From assembly GCA_002454425.1 (NCBI GenBank), contig DKIV01000046.1, positions 86,665 through 130,835 on the forward strand: DNA of 44,171 nt, in the 5' to 3' direction. Position numbers and translations under genes: made by a program. Positions 33,484 through 41,779 of this stretch are shown here, one piece after another. The stretch comes from Sphingobacteriaceae bacterium UBA6709. Its GTDB lineage: Bacteria > Bacteroidota > Bacteroidia > Sphingobacteriales > Sphingobacteriaceae. Numbering within the stretch: the stretch's first letter is position 1; each line of letters opens with the position of its first letter. Below the pieces are notes generated by a model. It worked only from the letters and a program-made list of their open reading frames with translations, did not search any database and was not told the origin of the DNA.

Positions 33484-34926
33484 TCAGTCCGCGTTATTGT
33501 TTTTTGAATCAGCCATAAGTCCCTGAGAGAAGGCCATTACAGCGCTTTCCTGAAACTTTGCACCTATCAGCTGTATACCCAGGGGGAGTCCTTCCCGGGT
33601 GTTTCCCAGTGGTAGCGATATTGCCGGAAGCCCCGCGAGGGAGGCCTGGACGGTGAAGATATCCGCAAGATACATCGTCACCGGATCGCTGTTTTTTTCA
33701 CCAAGCTTAAACGCCGGGCCCGGACAAGTTGGCATTAAAATAAAATCATATTCTTCCAGAACCTCGTTCATCTTACGGCTGATAAGTCGTCGCACCTTTT
33801 GCGCCTTGCTATAATAAGCATCGTAATACCCCGCGCTCAAGACAAAGGTTCCAAGCATAATGCGGCGTTGCACCTCCTGACCGAAGCCTTCGGAACGTGA
33901 TTTTTTATAAGTGCTTTCCAGATCTATCGCACCCTCACTTCGATATCCATAATGTACGCCATCATAACGTGCTAAGTTCGATGATGATTCAGCCATTGTA
34001 AGGATATAATAGGCAGGTACCACATAGTCCAGAAAAGGGAACGATACAGCATCTACGGTATGTCCCTGATCCTTTAATTTACAAATAGTTTGTTCGGTAA
34101 GCTTCTTTACTTCGGGATCCAGGCCCTCAGCATAAAGCGTCTCCGGGAAGTAGGCGATCTTTCTTAATCCTGTATTTGTTAGTTGTTCCGTATAGGAAGG
34201 AACGGGAAGCGACGAGGCGGTGCTATCGTACTCATCGGCTCCAGCTATTACCTCCAGGATTAAAGCCGCATCTTCAACGGACTTCGTAAGGGGACCCACC
34301 TGATCAAAGGACGAGGCGTAGGCAATAATACCATGCCGGGAAACGCGTCCATAGGTGGGTTTCATTCCCACCACACCGCAAAAAGACGCCGGCTGGCGCA
34401 CGGATCCTCCGGTATCGGTACCAAGACTGGCCATGCAGAGATCTGCTTGTACAGCTACCGCAGAGCCTCCTGAAGAGCCTCCTGACACCCGGTTGTTGTC
34501 AGCATGATTCTTTACAGGGCCAAAGTATGAATTTTCATTAGAACCACCCATCGCGAACTCATCACAATTGAGTCGACCTATGATAATGGCGTCTTCATCT
34601 AAAAGGCGTTCTACTACTGTTGAAGAAAATATTGACGTGTAGTTGCTAAGCATTCTGGATCCCGCGGAAACTTTATGCCCTTTATAGCATATAAGATCTT
34701 TTATGCCGATGATGAGTCCTGCGAGCTTACCCCCTTTTCCATCACGCATCTTTTGTTGGATGTCATGTGAGCGTTTTAGCGTTTCTTCTTCAAATACCTC
34801 GACGAACGCGTTAAGATGGTTCAGTTGTTTGATCCTGTGTATGTATTCCCCGGCGACTTCAACTAAATCTTTTTCTCCACTGATCACCTCTTGTTGAAAG
34901 TTTCTCAGGCAACGGTATGATTCCAT
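33484..34926 (-). CDS. gatA: Asp-tRNA(Asn)/Glu-tRNA(Gln) amidotransferase subunit A
   Basis: GatA (480 residues) releases ammonia from glutamine for transamidation of Glu-tRNA(Gln) and Asp-tRNA(Asn). The amidase-signature catalytic triad is intact: K76 in GIKDLICYKG, cis-Ser S151 in SGGSSGGSAVAV, and nucleophile S175 in GTDTGGSVRQPASFCG. Later family segments such as FILMPTCPGPAFKLGE and LPAISLPLG are present. gatB and gatC are not adjacent, so the complex is encoded at dispersed loci. It probably leads a transcript into the lytic transglycosylase gene. Confidence 0.96.
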   Translation of the reverse strand: MESYRCLRNFQQEVISGEKDLVEVAGEYIHRIKQLNHLNAFVEVFEEETLKRSHDIQQKMRDGKGGKLAGLIIGIKDLICYKGHKVSAGSRMLSNYTSIFSSTVVERLLDEDAIIIGRLNCDEFAMGGSNENSYFGPVKNHADNNRVSGGSSGGSAVAVQADLCMASLGTDTGGSVRQPASFCGVVGMKPTYGRVSRHGIIAYASSFDQVGPLTKSVEDAALILEVIAGADEYDSTASSLPVPSYTEQLTNTGLRKIAYFPETLYAEGLDPEVKKLTEQTICKLKDQGHTVDAVSFPFLDYVVPAYYILTMAESSSNLARYDGVHYGYRSEGAIDLESTYKKSRSEGFGQEVQRRIMLGTFVLSAGYYDAYYSKAQKVRRLISRKMNEVLEEYDFILMPTCPGPAFKLGEKNSDPVTMYLADIFTVQASLAGLPAISLPLGNTREGLPLGIQLIGAKFQESAVMAFSQGLMADSKNNNAD

Positions 34927-35132
34927 AAATTGAGCTTATTCAGAAAAGCCATTAGGCTTAAGTAATACTGTTTTTCCTAAAAGTGTTAATCATTAAAGAT
35001 AGGTTTTGGATATGAGATATTGAAAATTAATTGCCAATTAATTCTGTTTTGGATGTCACGACACATTGCAAGATATGCTCTCGACGAAAGGGCCGGGAAT
35101 ATACTACGAATGAATTTCGTATTATTGTGCGG

Positions 35133-35708
35133 ATGCTGACAACGGTAAAAAAGGAGCGGATAATTCTGGGTATAGACCCCGGAACAACGGTTATGGGATA
35201 CGGATTGGTAAAGCAGTCGGGGAATAAGATTACGATGATCAGTCTTGGAGTGGTAAAACTGGGGCATCTAGATGATCACGCCTTGAAACTTAAACGTATA
35301 TATGACAAGACAGTCGCCTTAATTGATGAGTATAAGCCAGATTGTATGGCCATAGAGGCGCCTTTTTATGGAAAAAATGTTCAAGTACTCTTAAAACTGG
35401 GGCGTGCACAGGGGGTGGCCATGGCCGCCGCGTTATCGCGCGAAATATCGATATGCGAATATTCACCACGCAAGATAAAACAGTCCATTACAGGGAATGG
35501 AAACGCGACCAAGGAGCAGGTCGCGGCAATGTTGCAGACCTTGTTGCAATTTAAGGAGACTCCTGAATTCTTAGACGCGACCGATGGACTGGCTGTTGCC
35601 GTGTGTCATTCGTTTCAACGTACAGATGCCGCGGGAGTAGCAAATTCAAATTATTCTGGCTGGTCTGCCTTCGTCAAAAACAACCCTCAGAAAATAAAGA
35701 AGACCTAA
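35133..35708 (+). CDS. ruvC: Crossover junction endodeoxyribonuclease RuvC
   Basis: RuvC resolves Holliday junctions by paired nicks. From ATG 35133 the protein is 191 residues (MLTTVKKERIILGIDPGTT); a frame extension to 35031 lacks conservation-like character. The four acidic residues of the active site are all visible: D15 in GIDPGTT, E75 in AIEAPFYGKN, and D148 and D151 in FLDATDGLAVAVCH. The C-terminal tail beyond about 165 is an ordinary extension. It overlaps the convergent HIT gene by 4 bp. It is separate from ruvA, 16 kb upstream. Confidence 0.96.
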   Translation: MLTTVKKERIILGIDPGTTVMGYGLVKQSGNKITMISLGVVKLGHLDDHALKLKRIYDKTVALIDEYKPDCMAIEAPFYGKNVQVLLKLGRAQGVAMAAALSREISICEYSPRKIKQSITGNGNATKEQVAAMLQTLLQFKETPEFLDATDGLAVAVCHSFQRTDAAGVANSNYSGWSAFVKNNPQKIKKT

Positions 35709-36097
35709 AAAGCCGCCGCTATTCTGGATGCAATTTCAGAGAACTCCTCCTTGCTGAGGTTTAATTTAGGCTTTGAAAAATCGATATCATGTACGCCGTG
35801 CAGCGGCACGAGGTGAATGTGCGCGTGAGGAACTTCTAAACCTATGACCGCTATTCCCACACGGAGGCAGGGTATTGCTGCTTCTATAGCATGTGCCACC
35901 TTTCTTGCAAAAAGCCATAAGCCGGTGTAAGTTTCTTCGTCAAGGTCGAATAGCTTATCGGTCTCCTGCCTGGGGATCACCAGAACATGTCCTTCGGTTA
36001 ATGGATTGATGTCGAGGAATGCAAAATAGAGTTCATTCTCTGCAACCTTGTATGACGGAATTTCGCCCTGAGCGATTTTTGAAAAGATCGAAGCCAT
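35705..36097 (-). CDS. HIT-family (histidine triad) nucleotide hydrolase/transferase
   Basis: A 130-residue Hint/HinT-like cytoplasmic protein that cleaves nucleoside phosphoramidates or related nucleotides. The opening SIFSKIAQGEIPSYKVAE and the histidine triad HAHIHLVPLH (91-100; central catalytic His93) are clear. It lies 125 bp downstream of greA on the same strand and likely shares its transcript; I regard greA-HIT as a common pairing in Bacteroidetes. The physiological substrate is unknown. Confidence 0.93.
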   Translation of the reverse strand: MASIFSKIAQGEIPSYKVAENELYFAFLDINPLTEGHVLVIPRQETDKLFDLDEETYTGLWLFARKVAHAIEAAIPCLRVGIAVIGLEVPHAHIHLVPLHGVHDIDFSKPKLNLSKEEFSEIASRIAAAF

Positions 36098-36159
36098 AGG
36101 ATAAAAGTAGGTATTACGAAGCTTAATAAAAAATGATAAGGGAGAGAGGGCGAAGAAGC

Positions 36160-36206
36160 TTCCGGCGATGTCAGATCAGGAAGTGCTGAGCATGTCACTG
36201 CCGGAA
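36160..36206 (-). repeat. Inverted repeat between greA and the HIT gene
   Basis: TTCCGGC (36160-36166) and GCCGGAA (36200-36206) can form a stem with a further short pairing (TCAG/CTGA) inside. The T-rich tail on the minus strand is interrupted (CTTCTTCG), so it may be a partial terminator or an mRNA-stability hairpin. Weak call. Confidence 0.3.
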
Positions 36207-36222
36207 AGCGTCCACAATGTTA

Positions 36223-36696
36223 TTATCTTGAAATTTCAATAACTTCAAATTCCATTTTACCCGCAGGAACGGCAATCTCCGCGCGTTCTCCTACAGATTT
36301 TCCAAGTAGTCCTTTTGCAATTGGCGACTTAACGGAAATCTTTCCGGATTTTAAATCAGCCTCTGCTTCCGACACCAACTGGTATGTCATGGTTGCTCCA
36401 TTCTTAACATTCTTAATTTTTACTATTGAAAGAGCAAGTACTTTTGATGTATCAAGTTTTGATTCATCGATCAGTCGGGCATTGGCCAAAGTATTTTCAA
36501 GCTTGGCAATTTTAGCTTCGTGCAGACCTTGAGCTTCTTTAGCAGCATCATACTCTGCGTTTTCAGATAGGTCTCCCTTATCGCGTGCTTCGGCTATTGC
36601 CTTTGCGATTTGAGATCTTCCTTCAGTCTTCAGAAACTGCAATTCAGTCTTCAACTTTTCCAGTCCCTCTTTAGTATAATAAGTAATATCTGCCAT
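36223..36696 (-). CDS. greA: Transcription elongation factor GreA
   Basis: GreA (157 residues) enters the RNA polymerase secondary channel and stimulates cleavage of backtracked transcripts. The N-terminal coiled coil (about 1-75) holds TYYTKEGLEKLKTELQFLKT and the acidic tip in EARDKGDLSENAEYDAAKEAQ. The C-terminal FKBP-like domain has VKIKNVKNGATMTYQLV, GKISVKSPIAKGLLGKSVGE and VEIS. Length is standard. The region just upstream carries a promoter and a terminator-like hairpin in what would be the greA leader. Confidence 0.97.
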   Translation of the reverse strand: MADITYYTKEGLEKLKTELQFLKTEGRSQIAKAIAEARDKGDLSENAEYDAAKEAQGLHEAKIAKLENTLANARLIDESKLDTSKVLALSIVKIKNVKNGATMTYQLVSEAEADLKSGKISVKSPIAKGLLGKSVGERAEIAVPAGKMEFEVIEISR

Positions 36697-36720
36697 AATA
36701 AAATAAATTATAGAGCGGTA

Positions 36721-36763
36721 TAAAAAACAAACAAGACTACATCTGCGCTCAGATATAGTCTTG
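36721..36763 (-). terminator. Terminator-like hairpin in the greA leader / downstream of dxs
   Basis: On the minus strand a 14-bp stem (36750-36763 with 36732-36745, one mismatch, beginning CAAGACTATA) with an AGCG loop runs into TTTGTTTTTTA. It lies 130 bp after dxs and 25 bp before the greA ATG. It can end dxs transcripts, but also sits downstream of a greA promoter candidate. Confidence 0.75.
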
Positions 36764-36775
36764 CTCCTAAAAATA

Positions 36776-36807
36776 CGAAGATATGTTTAGCTCATCATAA
36801 AAGCAAA
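36776..36807 (-). promoter_or_regulatory. Candidate greA promoter
   Basis: On the minus strand TTTG (36804-36807), a 20-nt spacer and TATCTTCG (36776-36783) match the consensus with one mismatch. Initiation near 36769 would place the hairpin at 36732-36763 immediately downstream in the leader. Confidence 0.5.
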
Positions 36808-36892
36808 TTTTTTGTGGCTGTCTATGCTCTTGTTACAAAGCTGTTAACATCGCCTTTTTTGCCCCGTATAGCTTATTAACGGTGTTTTTGTT

Positions 36893-38821
36893 TTATGACG
36901 CCATGATATTCGTGCTACGTTGAATGGCCATCTTTTTCACTTTTTCGTAAATGGCTGTGGCATCGAATTCACACTCACGCCATAACTCGGACTGCTCGCC
37001 ATGTTCAATAAACTTGTCAGGAATACCGAGTCTTGTAAGTTGTGCTGTATAACCGTGATCAGACATAAACTCGAGAATGGCACTGCCCATTCCCCCCATC
37101 AAACAGCCGTCTTCAACAGTAACGATCTTATTAAAGCGTCCGAAAACATGGTGAAGTAAATCTTCATCAAGAGGTTTCAGGAATCGCAGATCGTAATGTG
37201 CGGGGGTAATTCCTTCGCTGTTCAGATCGCGGCAGGCTTTTACAACCTCATTGCCGATATGTCCGATACTTAGTATGGCGACTTCTTCGCCGTCGCATAC
37301 CATACGTCCTTTACCTATAGGCAAGGCTTGCAGCGGCCTTTTCCAGTCGGGCATAACGCCTTGTCCGCGAGGATAACGGATAGAGAAGGGCCCCATGTTT
37401 TCCTGTTGTGCTGTGAACATCAGGTTGCGAAGCTCTTCCTCGTTCATTGGTGCCGACACTGTCATGTTTGGAATGTTGCGCATATACGCAAGGTCATAAG
37501 CACCATGGTGTGTGGCACCATCGGCACCAGCAATGCCGGCGCGATCCAGGCAGAACACGACATTCAGGTTCTGAATGGCCACATCGTGAATTACCTGGTC
37601 ATAGGCGCGTTGCATAAAACTCGAATAGATGTTGCAAAACGCTACCATTCCCTGTGTCGCCAGACCTGCGGAGAATGTTACCGCGTGTTGTTCGGCAATA
37701 CCCACATCGAAGGCGCGCTCGGGCATGGCCTTCATCATGATGTTCAGGGAACTGCCGCTAGGCATTGCGGGAGTGATTCCCATGACTTTAGGATTCAATT
37801 CCGCGAGTTCTACCATCGTGTGACCAAAGACATCCTGATATTTCGGAGGCTGTGGCTTCTCGCTGACGCTCTTCTTTATTTCGCCGGTAATTTTATCAAA
37901 AAGACCTGGCGCGTGCCATTTTGTTTGATCCTTTTCCGCTAAGGCGAAGCCCTTTCCTTTTACTGTAACGCAATGCAGTAACTTCGGTCCCGGGATATTT
38001 TTTAGATCTTTAAGAACTTTTACCAGCTGCTTAACGTCATGCCCGTCAATCGGTCCGAAGTAGCGAAAATTTAATGATTCAAAAAGATTACTCTGCTTAA
38101 GCAGGGATCCTTTAATGCTTTTTTCAATTCCTTTGACGATTTGCAGCGCATTAGGACCAAGCTCTGAAAGCTTGCTCAATACATGCCCTATGTCCTCTCT
38201 GAACTTGTTGTAAGGTCTCGAAGTGGTGATTGCTGTAAGGTATTCTTTCAGCGCGCCGACATTGGGGTCGATAGACATGCAATTGTCGTTAAGTATCACC
38301 AATAAGTTTGAGTTCTCTATACCAGCGTGGTTCAAAGCTTCGAAAGCAAGACCCGCGGTCATGGCGCCATCGCCAATTACAGCCACGTGCTGGCGGTCAC
38401 GCTCACCTTTGTAATGTGACGCTACCGCCATTCCAAGCGCTGCTGAAATTGATGTTGAGGAATGCCCGACACCAAAGGTGTCATATTCACTCTCAGAACG
38501 TTTTGGAAATCCACTGATTCCATTGTATATGCGGTTGGTGTGAAATACAGACCGACGTCCTGTGAGGATTTTATGTCCATAAGCCTGATGACCCACGTCC
38601 CATACTAACTGATCGTAAGGCGTATTTAATACATAGTGCAAAGCCACAGAAAGTTCAACCACCCCCAGGCTGGCAGCGAAGTGCCCGCCATTAACAGAAA
38701 CAACATCAATAATATATTGCCGTAGCTCTCTGCAAACCCTCTCCAGATCAGATTCATTAAGATTTCTCAGATCAGAGGGAAAGTTAAGCTGCTCTAGTAA
38801 CTCCCCTGCCTTAACTTCCAT
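36893..38821 (-). CDS. dxs: 1-deoxy-D-xylulose-5-phosphate synthase
   Basis: Dxs condenses pyruvate and glyceraldehyde 3-phosphate with thiamine diphosphate, the entry step of the MEP isoprenoid pathway. I choose ATG 38821 (MEVKAGELLEQLNFPSDLR, 642 residues); an ATG at 38860 adds 13 residues of no family character. Motifs: NGGHFAASLGVVELSVALH (44-62), VWDVGHQAYGHKILTG (73-88) and the thiamine-binding GDGAMTAG...NDN (150-180). The pyrimidine domain carries FDVGIAEQHAVTFSAGLA, and the C-terminal domain has TVEDGCLMGGMGSAI. Complete and of usual length. It is followed by the hairpin at 36721-36763. Confidence 0.97.
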   Translation of the reverse strand: MEVKAGELLEQLNFPSDLRNLNESDLERVCRELRQYIIDVVSVNGGHFAASLGVVELSVALHYVLNTPYDQLVWDVGHQAYGHKILTGRRSVFHTNRIYNGISGFPKRSESEYDTFGVGHSSTSISAALGMAVASHYKGERDRQHVAVIGDGAMTAGLAFEALNHAGIENSNLLVILNDNCMSIDPNVGALKEYLTAITTSRPYNKFREDIGHVLSKLSELGPNALQIVKGIEKSIKGSLLKQSNLFESLNFRYFGPIDGHDVKQLVKVLKDLKNIPGPKLLHCVTVKGKGFALAEKDQTKWHAPGLFDKITGEIKKSVSEKPQPPKYQDVFGHTMVELAELNPKVMGITPAMPSGSSLNIMMKAMPERAFDVGIAEQHAVTFSAGLATQGMVAFCNIYSSFMQRAYDQVIHDVAIQNLNVVFCLDRAGIAGADGATHHGAYDLAYMRNIPNMTVSAPMNEEELRNLMFTAQQENMGPFSIRYPRGQGVMPDWKRPLQALPIGKGRMVCDGEEVAILSIGHIGNEVVKACRDLNSEGITPAHYDLRFLKPLDEDLLHHVFGRFNKIVTVEDGCLMGGMGSAILEFMSDHGYTAQLTRLGIPDKFIEHGEQSELWRECEFDATAIYEKVKKMAIQRSTNIMAS

Positions 38822-39213
38822 ATCGTTATGTAAAATTTTTTCGATCACAAAATAACTCATTATTATCCAAAAAATTCAGGCATTTATGTCGATTTAACTC
38901 GAATGTCTGTATTGATAAGACTATCTCCCCTTGTAAACAGGGTTAAGCCTTTTGTATAAGTGCAGTTGAAGGCTATTGAATCGTTATTAAGTTATAATAA
39001 TGTCAATATCCGTAATTCTAATTTTCTTTATTTTTAATGTTGGTTGTCAAAATACCAGCGGTGCCAGGTGGATTTTCCATTTGGTGATTCCTTAATAAGC
39101 TTGTTTATCACGTTTTGTTTGGCGCTAAGTTAAAAATACCGTCTCGCTTAGTATTCAGGTTTTATTATATCATGGATGCCGACAAGGCGCCTGGGGGTAA
39201 AAAAACAAGCTAA
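38822..39213. other. Divergent intergenic region dxs/scpA
   Basis: AT-rich, with no gene I can support. I found no exact TTTG/TANNTTTG pair on either strand. A stretch of weak dyads around 38930-38960 (CCCTTGT...ACAGGG) is too short to interpret. Confidence 0.4.
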
Positions 39214-40014
39214 TTGTTTGAAAAAATAACTATTTTTGAACCACTTGTGAGACAGCAGGAATCTTTTGACATTAAATTGCCGCAGTTTGAAGGGCCTTTT
39301 GACCTTCTCCTTTTTTTTATCGAACGGGATGAGCTGGATATTCATGCCATCAGTATTTCCCAAATTACAGATGATTTTCTTTCCTACATTCAGGAGATGT
39401 CGGCATTAAACATCGAGCTTGCCAGCGAATTTATCTTTGTTGCGGCAACACTTATGCGTATCAAGTCGCGCCTGTTGTTGCCCCGTCCTGAACAGGGCGA
39501 AGATGGTAAGGAAATAGATCCCAAGCAGGATCTGGTACAGAAACTGATAGAATACAAGAAATTTAAGGATTTGTCTTTGCAAATGCGCGATCTTGAGGAC
39601 GAGCGTCATTGCATGGAACGCCGCGGTAATATTCTCGCTGACGGTGAACGTGCCGCGGAGCAGGCAGAGGCAGGAGAGGAGTTAGCATCATTTGACCTTT
39701 ATAAGCTGTTGCTGGCCTATGATAAGTGTATGTACCGTTATCGTACACGAAGTGAAGAAGTAACGCATACCGTGGTGCAGTATCCTTACACTATTGAGCA
39801 ACAGAAAAAGGCGATAGCCGAACTCATTCAGTTAAATAAGAAAATGGATTTCTCTGAATTGATGAAAAAATCGGAGAATAGAGTTCACCTGATATATAAT
39901 TTCCTGGCAATCCTTGAAATGCTGCAGCAGCAGCTATTAAGCATTGAGTCGGGATTAGGATTTAATAATTTTTGGGTAACTGAAAAGGAAGTACCCGCTA
40001 ACGTAACAATATAA
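39214..40014 (+). CDS. scpA: Segregation and condensation protein A (ScpA)
   Basis: The kleisin subunit of the SMC-ScpAB complex. Family signature KLPQFEGPFDLLLFFIERDELDIH near the N-terminus, then DDFLSYIQEM, ELASEFIFVAATLMRIKSRLLLPRP, and a C-terminal winged-helix part (KMDFSELMKKSENRVHLIYNFLAILEML). Length is 266 residues from TTG 39214, which follows directly on a stop codon (39211-39213). GTG 39247 is the only other early start I see, and no in-frame ATG exists before the conserved region, so the true start is uncertain. scpB and smc are not in the window. glyA follows after 11 bp. Confidence 0.93.
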   Translation: MFEKITIFEPLVRQQESFDIKLPQFEGPFDLLLFFIERDELDIHAISISQITDDFLSYIQEMSALNIELASEFIFVAATLMRIKSRLLLPRPEQGEDGKEIDPKQDLVQKLIEYKKFKDLSLQMRDLEDERHCMERRGNILADGERAAEQAEAGEELASFDLYKLLLAYDKCMYRYRTRSEEVTHTVVQYPYTIEQQKKAIAELIQLNKKMDFSELMKKSENRVHLIYNFLAILEMLQQQLLSIESGLGFNNFWVTEKEVPANVTI

Positions 40015-40025
40015 GAATACGAATA

Positions 40026-41297
40026 ATGAACAGGGACAACAGTGTTTTTGAGCTTATAAGCCAGGAACAACAACGCCAGGAAAGTGGCCTGGAGCTCATC
40101 GCATCAGAGAATTTTGTTAGTAAGCAGGTGATGGAAGCTGCTGGGTCTGTATTGACCAATAAGTATGCTGAAGGTCTTCCGGGAAAACGATATTATGGCG
40201 GATGCGAGGTAGTTGATCAGATTGAGTCTATCGCTATTGAAAGAGCCAAGAAGTTATTTGGCGCCGAATGGGTGAATGTGCAACCTCACTCCGGTGCGCA
40301 GGCGAACTCTGCGGTATTTCTGGCGGTATTGAAGCCTGGTGATAAGATTCTTGGTTTCGACCTTTCTCATGGTGGGCACCTTACTCACGGATCTCCGGTA
40401 AACTCCTCTGGAAAGCTTTATCAACCCTTCTTTTACGGTGTCGATAGGGAAACGGGTTTAATCGATTATCAGCAGCTTAAAGCAACTGCGTTAGCTGAGA
40501 AGCCAAAGCTCATTATTTGCGGTGCTTCTGCTTATTCACGTGAGTGGGACTACCAGTTCATCCGTGAGGTTGCCGATGAAATTGGCGCGTTAGTGCTCGC
40601 CGATATTTCTCACCCTGCTGGCTTGATCGCCAAGGGATTACTTGCTAATCCTTTAACGCATTGCCATATTGTTACTACCACTACTCATAAAACGTTACGT
40701 GGTCCTCGTGGTGGCTTGATTATGTTGGGCAAGGATTTTGAGAATCCGTTCGGTTTAACTACTCCAAAAGGAGAAGTAAGAATGATGTCCAATCTTCTTG
40801 ATATGGCCGTATTTCCGGGAACACAAGGCGGACCTTTAGAGCATGTTATTGCTGCTAAAGCGGTGGCTTTTGGCGAGGCTCTTAGCGATGAGTATTATGA
40901 TTATGCTGTGCAGGTTAAGAAGAATGCCGCGGCAATGGCTGATGCTTTCCTTAAAAAGGATTATAAGATCATTTCCGGCGGCACGGATAACCACCTTATG
41001 CTTATCGATCTGAGAAATAAGGGCATTACAGGTAAGGTTGCTGAAGCTGCATTGCAGAAGGCGCATATCACCGTGAATAAGAATATGGTGCCTTTTGATG
41101 ATAAATCACCTTTCATTACTTCCGGTATTCGTGTTGGAACCGCCGCGATCACCTCACGTGGCCTGCAGGAAGCGCAAATGGTAGAGATCGTTGAGCTTAT
41201 TGATATTGTTATTAAGAATGCGGAAGATGAGCAGAAGCTGGCAGATGTGAAGAAGTCTGTAGAAGCGATGATGTTCAACTTTCCTCTTTATCGTTAA
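40026..41297 (+). CDS. glyA: Serine hydroxymethyltransferase
   Basis: GlyA interconverts serine and glycine with tetrahydrofolate, feeding C1 units. The 423-residue enzyme has SGLELIASENFVSKQVMEAAGS, NKYAEGLPGKRYYGGCEVVD, the PLP-binding VTTTTHKTLRGPRGG with Lys222, and GVRVGTAAITSRG-type substrate-binding sequence near the C-terminus (GIRVGTAAITSRGL). All family motifs and the usual length are present. It forms a likely two-gene unit with scpA (11-bp gap) and ends in its own terminator. Confidence 0.97.
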   Translation: MNRDNSVFELISQEQQRQESGLELIASENFVSKQVMEAAGSVLTNKYAEGLPGKRYYGGCEVVDQIESIAIERAKKLFGAEWVNVQPHSGAQANSAVFLAVLKPGDKILGFDLSHGGHLTHGSPVNSSGKLYQPFFYGVDRETGLIDYQQLKATALAEKPKLIICGASAYSREWDYQFIREVADEIGALVLADISHPAGLIAKGLLANPLTHCHIVTTTTHKTLRGPRGGLIMLGKDFENPFGLTTPKGEVRMMSNLLDMAVFPGTQGGPLEHVIAAKAVAFGEALSDEYYDYAVQVKKNAAAMADAFLKKDYKIISGGTDNHLMLIDLRNKGITGKVAEAALQKAHITVNKNMVPFDDKSPFITSGIRVGTAAITSRGLQEAQMVEIVELIDIVIKNAEDEQKLADVKKSVEAMMFNFPLYR

Positions 41298-41308
41298 TAT
41301 AATCTTAT

Positions 41309-41347
41309 TTCCAGCCGGCATTGCTATTTTGTCGGCTGGAATATTTT
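41309..41347 (+). terminator. Rho-independent terminator of glyA
   Basis: A 9-bp stem TTCCAGCCG/CGGCTGGAA (41309-41317 with 41333-41341) with a 15-nt loop is followed by TATTTTT. A TTG in the loop (41321) can open the receiver frame, but the ATG at 41360 outside the hairpin is the better start. Confidence 0.8.
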
Positions 41348-41359
41348 TCTAATCTCTTT

Positions 41360-41779
41360 ATGTCATCAATTTCTGTTCTTACTACTGATGTCCGATCATA
41401 TAAAGTTCTCGTCGCGGATGATAATCCGTTGAATCGCTTGTTGTTAAGACGTTTTCTGCTAAAGATGAACCATGAGGCTGATTTCGCGGAAAATGGCGCG
41501 ATAGCCCTTGATCTGCTGAATGCATCCAGCTATGACCTCTTGATTCTGGATATACAGATGCCGGTGCTCAATGGATATGACACGGCATGTGAGATTAGAA
41601 ACAATACCGATGATCGCATTAAGAATATTCCTATTCTGGCGCTAACAGCAACGATACTTCAGGATGATCTTGAAAGAATTGCTGGTTGCGGAATTAACGA
41701 CACGCTGATGCAGCCATATAATATGGATCAATTAGCAGAAAAAATAGATAGCTTAATGAATAAAAAGCTTTCTCATTAA
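41360..41779 (+). CDS. Stand-alone response-regulator receiver protein with atypical active site
   Basis: A 139-residue CheY-like receiver domain without output domain, from ATG 41360 (MSSISVLTTDVRSYKVLVADD). Acidic pocket D20-D21 (VLVADDNPLN), phosphoacceptor D64 (LLILDIQMPVLNG) and the switch threonine T96 (LALTAT) are present. The invariant lysine before the proline in the last loop is replaced: LMQPYNMDQL has Q118 where CheY-like proteins have K. That lysine normally contacts the phosphoryl group, so signalling may be altered. The VLNGYDTACEIR and LTATILQDD segments resemble receivers of hybrid kinases or phosphorelay carriers. No kinase is adjacent. Confidence 0.88.
   Translation: MSSISVLTTDVRSYKVLVADDNPLNRLLLRRFLLKMNHEADFAENGAIALDLLNASSYDLLILDIQMPVLNGYDTACEIRNNTDDRIKNIPILALTATILQDDLERIAGCGINDTLMQPYNMDQLAEKIDSLMNKKLSH

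Noticed and set aside
41321..41359. Upstream TTG start of the receiver gene
   Set aside because: It lies in the loop of the glyA terminator; ATG 41360 gives a normal receiver N-terminus.
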